A DNA stretch of 64,000 nucleotides, from positions 62,001 to 126,000 of the forward strand of contig CAVTFQ010000010.1 in the NCBI GenBank assembly GCA_963734055.1, in the 5' to 3' direction. Positions 61,733 through 64,000 of this stretch are shown one piece after another (position 1 is the first letter of the stretch; every line of letters begins with the position of its first letter). The DNA comes from CAIWHR01 sp963734055. GTDB lineage: Bacteria > Pseudomonadota > Gammaproteobacteria > Burkholderiales > Casimicrobiaceae. The notes under the pieces are model-generated. The model did no database searches and had not been told where the DNA came from. It saw only the letters and a program-made list of their open reading frames with translations. A program made the position numbers and the translations under genes.

Positions 61733-64000
61733 ATGAGCGTCGTCTACGAAATCGGGCCGTTCCGGCTCGACCCAGAGGCGAAGGTGATGACCCATGCCGG
61801 CGTGCAGACGCCGCTGGGCGCGCGCGCGGTCGCGGTGCTGGCGGCGCTGGTCGAGCGGCCGAACGAGTACGTGTCGAAGGCACAACTCGTCGACACGGCA
61901 TGGCGGGGACTGGTCGTGGAGGAAGGAAACCTGACTGTCCAGATCTCCGCCATCCGGCGTGTGCTCCGTGAGACGCCCGGAGGCGAGCGGTGGGTCGAGA
62001 CGCTGGCCCGACGCGGCTATCGTTTCGTCGGTCCCGTGACGCGCCTGCCGGACCTGCGGCTGCACGGATCGGCGAGCGTGCGCACCAACCTGCCCGAGCC
62101 GCTGACTTCGTTCATCGGGCGCGAGCGCGAGTTGGTCGAGATCAAGCGACTGTTGACGGGAAGCCGCCTGTTGACGATCACCGGTACGGGCGGAATCGGC
62201 AAGACGCGTCTTGCGCAACAGGTGGCGGCCGAAGTGATGGATGCCTACCGCGACGGAGTGTGGCAGGTCGAGCTTGGATCGATCAGCAATCCGTTGCTTG
62301 TGCCCGTGTCGGTCGCGCAGGTGCTCGGTGTCCGGGAGCGTACTGGTGCGCCGCTCGTGGATACGCTGTGCGCGCATCTCAAGGCGCGCCAGTTGTTGCT
62401 GATCCTGGACAACTGCGAACACCTGCTCGATGCGTGCGCGACGCTTGCCGACGCGGTGCTACGCAATGCCGCGGACACGACCATTGTCGCGACCAGTCGC
62501 GAGCCGTTGCACGTCGCCGGCGAGCAGACTTACCCGCTGCAGACGCTATCACTCCCCCAGTCATCGGCGAGCGCAGCAGCGGTGGCACGATCCGACGCGG
62601 TGCAACTCTTCGTGGAGCGGGCCCGGCGGCAGTTGCCCGACTTCGAATTGACCGCGGCCCGTGCCCCCGCTGTCGCCCAGTTATGCATCCACCTCGACGG
62701 CATTCCGCTGGCGTTGGAATTGGCCGCTGCCCGAATTCGCTCCCTATCGATCGAGCAGATCAACGCCCGATTGCACGATCGCTTCAAGCTGCTTACCAAC
62801 GGAAACCGCACAGCGCTGCCTCGCCAGCAGACACTGCGCGCACTCGTCGACTGGAGCTACGACCTACTGACCGATGCGGAGAAACTGCTCTTGCAGCGGC
62901 TATCCGTATTTGCCGGCGGGTGGACGTTGGAAGCGGCGGAGCAGGTCTGCGTCGGCGAGGGCATAGAGGGCCGCGAGGTCCTCGATCTGCTTACTTCGCT
63001 CTGCGACAAGAGCCTGGTGATGTCGGAGCAGAATGACGAACATCCTCGCTATCGGCTGCTGGAGACGATGCGACAGTATGCCCGGGAGAAGCTGGTCGCG
63101 AGCGGGGGCGGCGAGCCGGTTCGGGGACGGCATCGGGATTACTTCCTGGTGCTGGCGGAGGAGGTTGAACCGAATCTGATGGGTGCCGAGCAGGGCGCGT
63201 GGCTGCAGCGTCTGGACGAGGAGCATGAGAACCTGCGGACTAGTCTCGACTCGAGCCTCGGGAACGCCGGATCGGAAGCCGGGCTTCGGCTTTGCGCGGC
63301 GCTGCAGCGGTTCTGGATTACGAGGGGACATCTCTCGGAAGGCCGTGAGTGCTGTGAGCGCGTCCTGGCAAGGTCGGGGGGTGAGGAGCGAACGGAGGAG
63401 CGTGCGAAGGCACTCAATACGGCGGGCATACTGGCCTATTATCAAAGCGACTATCCGGCTGCCCGGACGCTGCACGAAGAAAGCCTGGCAATCCGTCGGC
63501 AATTGAACCACCGGAGGGGCATCGCCACCTCGCTGAACAGTCTGGGAAACGTGCTCTACGAAGTAGGCGAATTCGCCTCTGCGCAGGCCCTGCACGAGGA
63601 GAGCCTCGCGATCAAGCGGGAATTGGGGGACCGGAGGGGCATGGCCGCCTCACTGAACAACCTGGGGAATGTGGCCTTGGATCGGTGCGACTTTGCCTCT
63701 GCCCGGGCGCTCTACGAGGAGAGCCTGGCGATCAAGCGAGAACTGGGTGATCGCGGAGAAATCGCCACCTTGTTGAACAACTTGGGAAACGTGCTCTACG
63801 AAGAGGGCGATTACGTCACTGCGCAGGCCCTAGACGAAGAGAGCCTGGCGATCATGCGGGAACTGGGCGACCGGGCAGGCATCGCCAACTCGCTGAACAA
63901 CCTTGGGAACCTTGCCTTCGAGCAGGGCGCATTTGGCTCTGCGCGGGTGCTGCATGAGGAGGGCCTGGCGATCGACCGCGAGTTGGGCGACAGGTGGGGA
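61733..64000 (+). CDS. wHTH-ATPase-TPR transcriptional regulator, 3' end outside the window
   Basis: At least 756 residues, open at the right edge. Residues 1-105 form an OmpR/CadC-type winged helix (IGPFRLDPEAKVMTHAGVQT, VSAKQLVDTAWRG-like, ISAIRRVLRETPG, LARRGYRFVGPV). Residues about 130-440 are a STAND-type ATPase with Walker A GTGGIGKT (about 150) and Walker B LLLILDNCEHL. Residues about 560 to the end are tetratricopeptide repeats of exactly 40 residues (LHEESLAIKRELGDRRGMA, SLNNLGNV). The arrangement is that of AfsR/MalT-like signal-integrating regulators. It is divergent from the di-haem oxidoreductase pair and may control it, which is inference. The nearly identical last repeats suggest recent expansion. 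Confidence 0.92.
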   Translation, partial: MSVVYEIGPFRLDPEAKVMTHAGVQTPLGARAVAVLAALVERPNEYVSKAQLVDTAWRGLVVEEGNLTVQISAIRRVLRETPGGERWVETLARRGYRFVGPVTRLPDLRLHGSASVRTNLPEPLTSFIGRERELVEIKRLLTGSRLLTITGTGGIGKTRLAQQVAAEVMDAYRDGVWQVELGSISNPLLVPVSVAQVLGVRERTGAPLVDTLCAHLKARQLLLILDNCEHLLDACATLADAVLRNAADTTIVATSREPLHVAGEQTYPLQTLSLPQSSASAAAVARSDAVQLFVERARRQLPDFELTAARAPAVAQLCIHLDGIPLALELAAARIRSLSIEQINARLHDRFKLLTNGNRTALPRQQTLRALVDWSYDLLTDAEKLLLQRLSVFAGGWTLEAAEQVCVGEGIEGREVLDLLTSLCDKSLVMSEQNDEHPRYRLLETMRQYAREKLVASGGGEPVRGRHRDYFLVLAEEVEPNLMGAEQGAWLQRLDEEHENLRTSLDSSLGNAGSEAGLRLCAALQRFWITRGHLSEGRECCERVLARSGGEERTEERAKALNTAGILAYYQSDYPAARTLHEESLAIRRQLNHRRGIATSLNSLGNVLYEVGEFASAQALHEESLAIKRELGDRRGMAASLNNLGNVALDRCDFASARALYEESLAIKRELGDRGEIATLLNNLGNVLYEEGDYVTAQALDEESLAIMRELGDRAGIANSLNNLGNLAFEQGAFGSARVLHEEGLAIDRELGDRWG

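Overview
The window is very GC-rich, gene-dense chromosomal DNA from a Gram-negative bacterium, most likely a betaproteobacterium of Burkholderiales/Rhodocyclales type. The pointers are strong third-position GC bias, Sec signal peptides and lipoproteins, a paired DUF5666 lipoprotein and DUF6502 protein, a PEP-CTERM protein, Pot- and Liv-type ABC transporters, and a phosphonate cluster with the PhnR-PhnSTUV architecture known from Burkholderia-like genomes. This is inference from gene content; no rRNA is present.

Layout. 1-3.8 kb: an electron-transfer module with a periplasmic cytochrome c carrying at least 19 haem motifs (running off the left edge), a membrane protein with two 14-spaced histidine pairs (diheme cytochrome b-like), and a divergent membrane-anchored Fe-S/FAD NAD(P)-binding oxidoreductase. 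3.85-6.85 kb: DUF6502 and a nine-repeat DUF5666 lipoprotein. 7.2-10.8 kb: tRNA-Thr(CGT) followed by an eroded stretch with a Mor-like fragment, a frameshifted membrane protein, a PEP-CTERM protein, an IS256-type transposase scrap, a doubly frameshifted hydrolase and a DUF3892 protein. 10.9-18.7 kb: a DUF1254 protein, the MgtA Mg2+ ATPase and a 1188-residue fused flavoprotein. 18.9-23 kb: a Liv-type ABC transporter with a fused LivH-LivM permease and no LivF in view. 23-25.8 kb: metC, gntK and a DMT exporter. 25.9-37.5 kb: a polyamine/GABA-type catabolic and uptake cluster (glutamine synthetase-like PuuA type, GNAT, Fe-ADH, PuuD-like, ALDH, class III aminotransferase, PotABC plus binding protein). 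37.5-39.9 kb: folD, a HAD phosphatase and a DUF4743-Nudix protein.

40-58.9 kb holds a 2-aminoethylphosphonate (AEP) island: phnW, a class III PLP enzyme, phnV-phnU-phnT-phnS on the minus strand, and divergent phnR-phnA-phnY-pbfA on the plus strand, with a palindromic operator between the arms. The implied route is uptake by PhnSTUV, conversion to phosphonoacetaldehyde by PhnW (or the PLP lyases for hydroxylated AEP), oxidation by PhnY, and C-P hydrolysis by PhnA to acetate and phosphate. A Na/Pi cotransporter-PhoU protein, a DMT transporter, a dimethylglycine-dehydrogenase-like flavoenzyme, a YihY protein and a frameshifted IclR regulator follow. 59-64 kb: a di-haem DUF1111 oxidoreductase with a small partner, divergent from a large wHTH-ATPase-TPR regulator that runs off the right edge.

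Intergenic DNA carries several mobile-type repeats: a REPIN-like pair (20.2 kb), a 269-bp MITE-like element (29.0 kb), three copies of one double-hairpin REP family (29.3, 41.2, 51.9 kb) and a 148-bp inverted-repeat element (50.4 kb).
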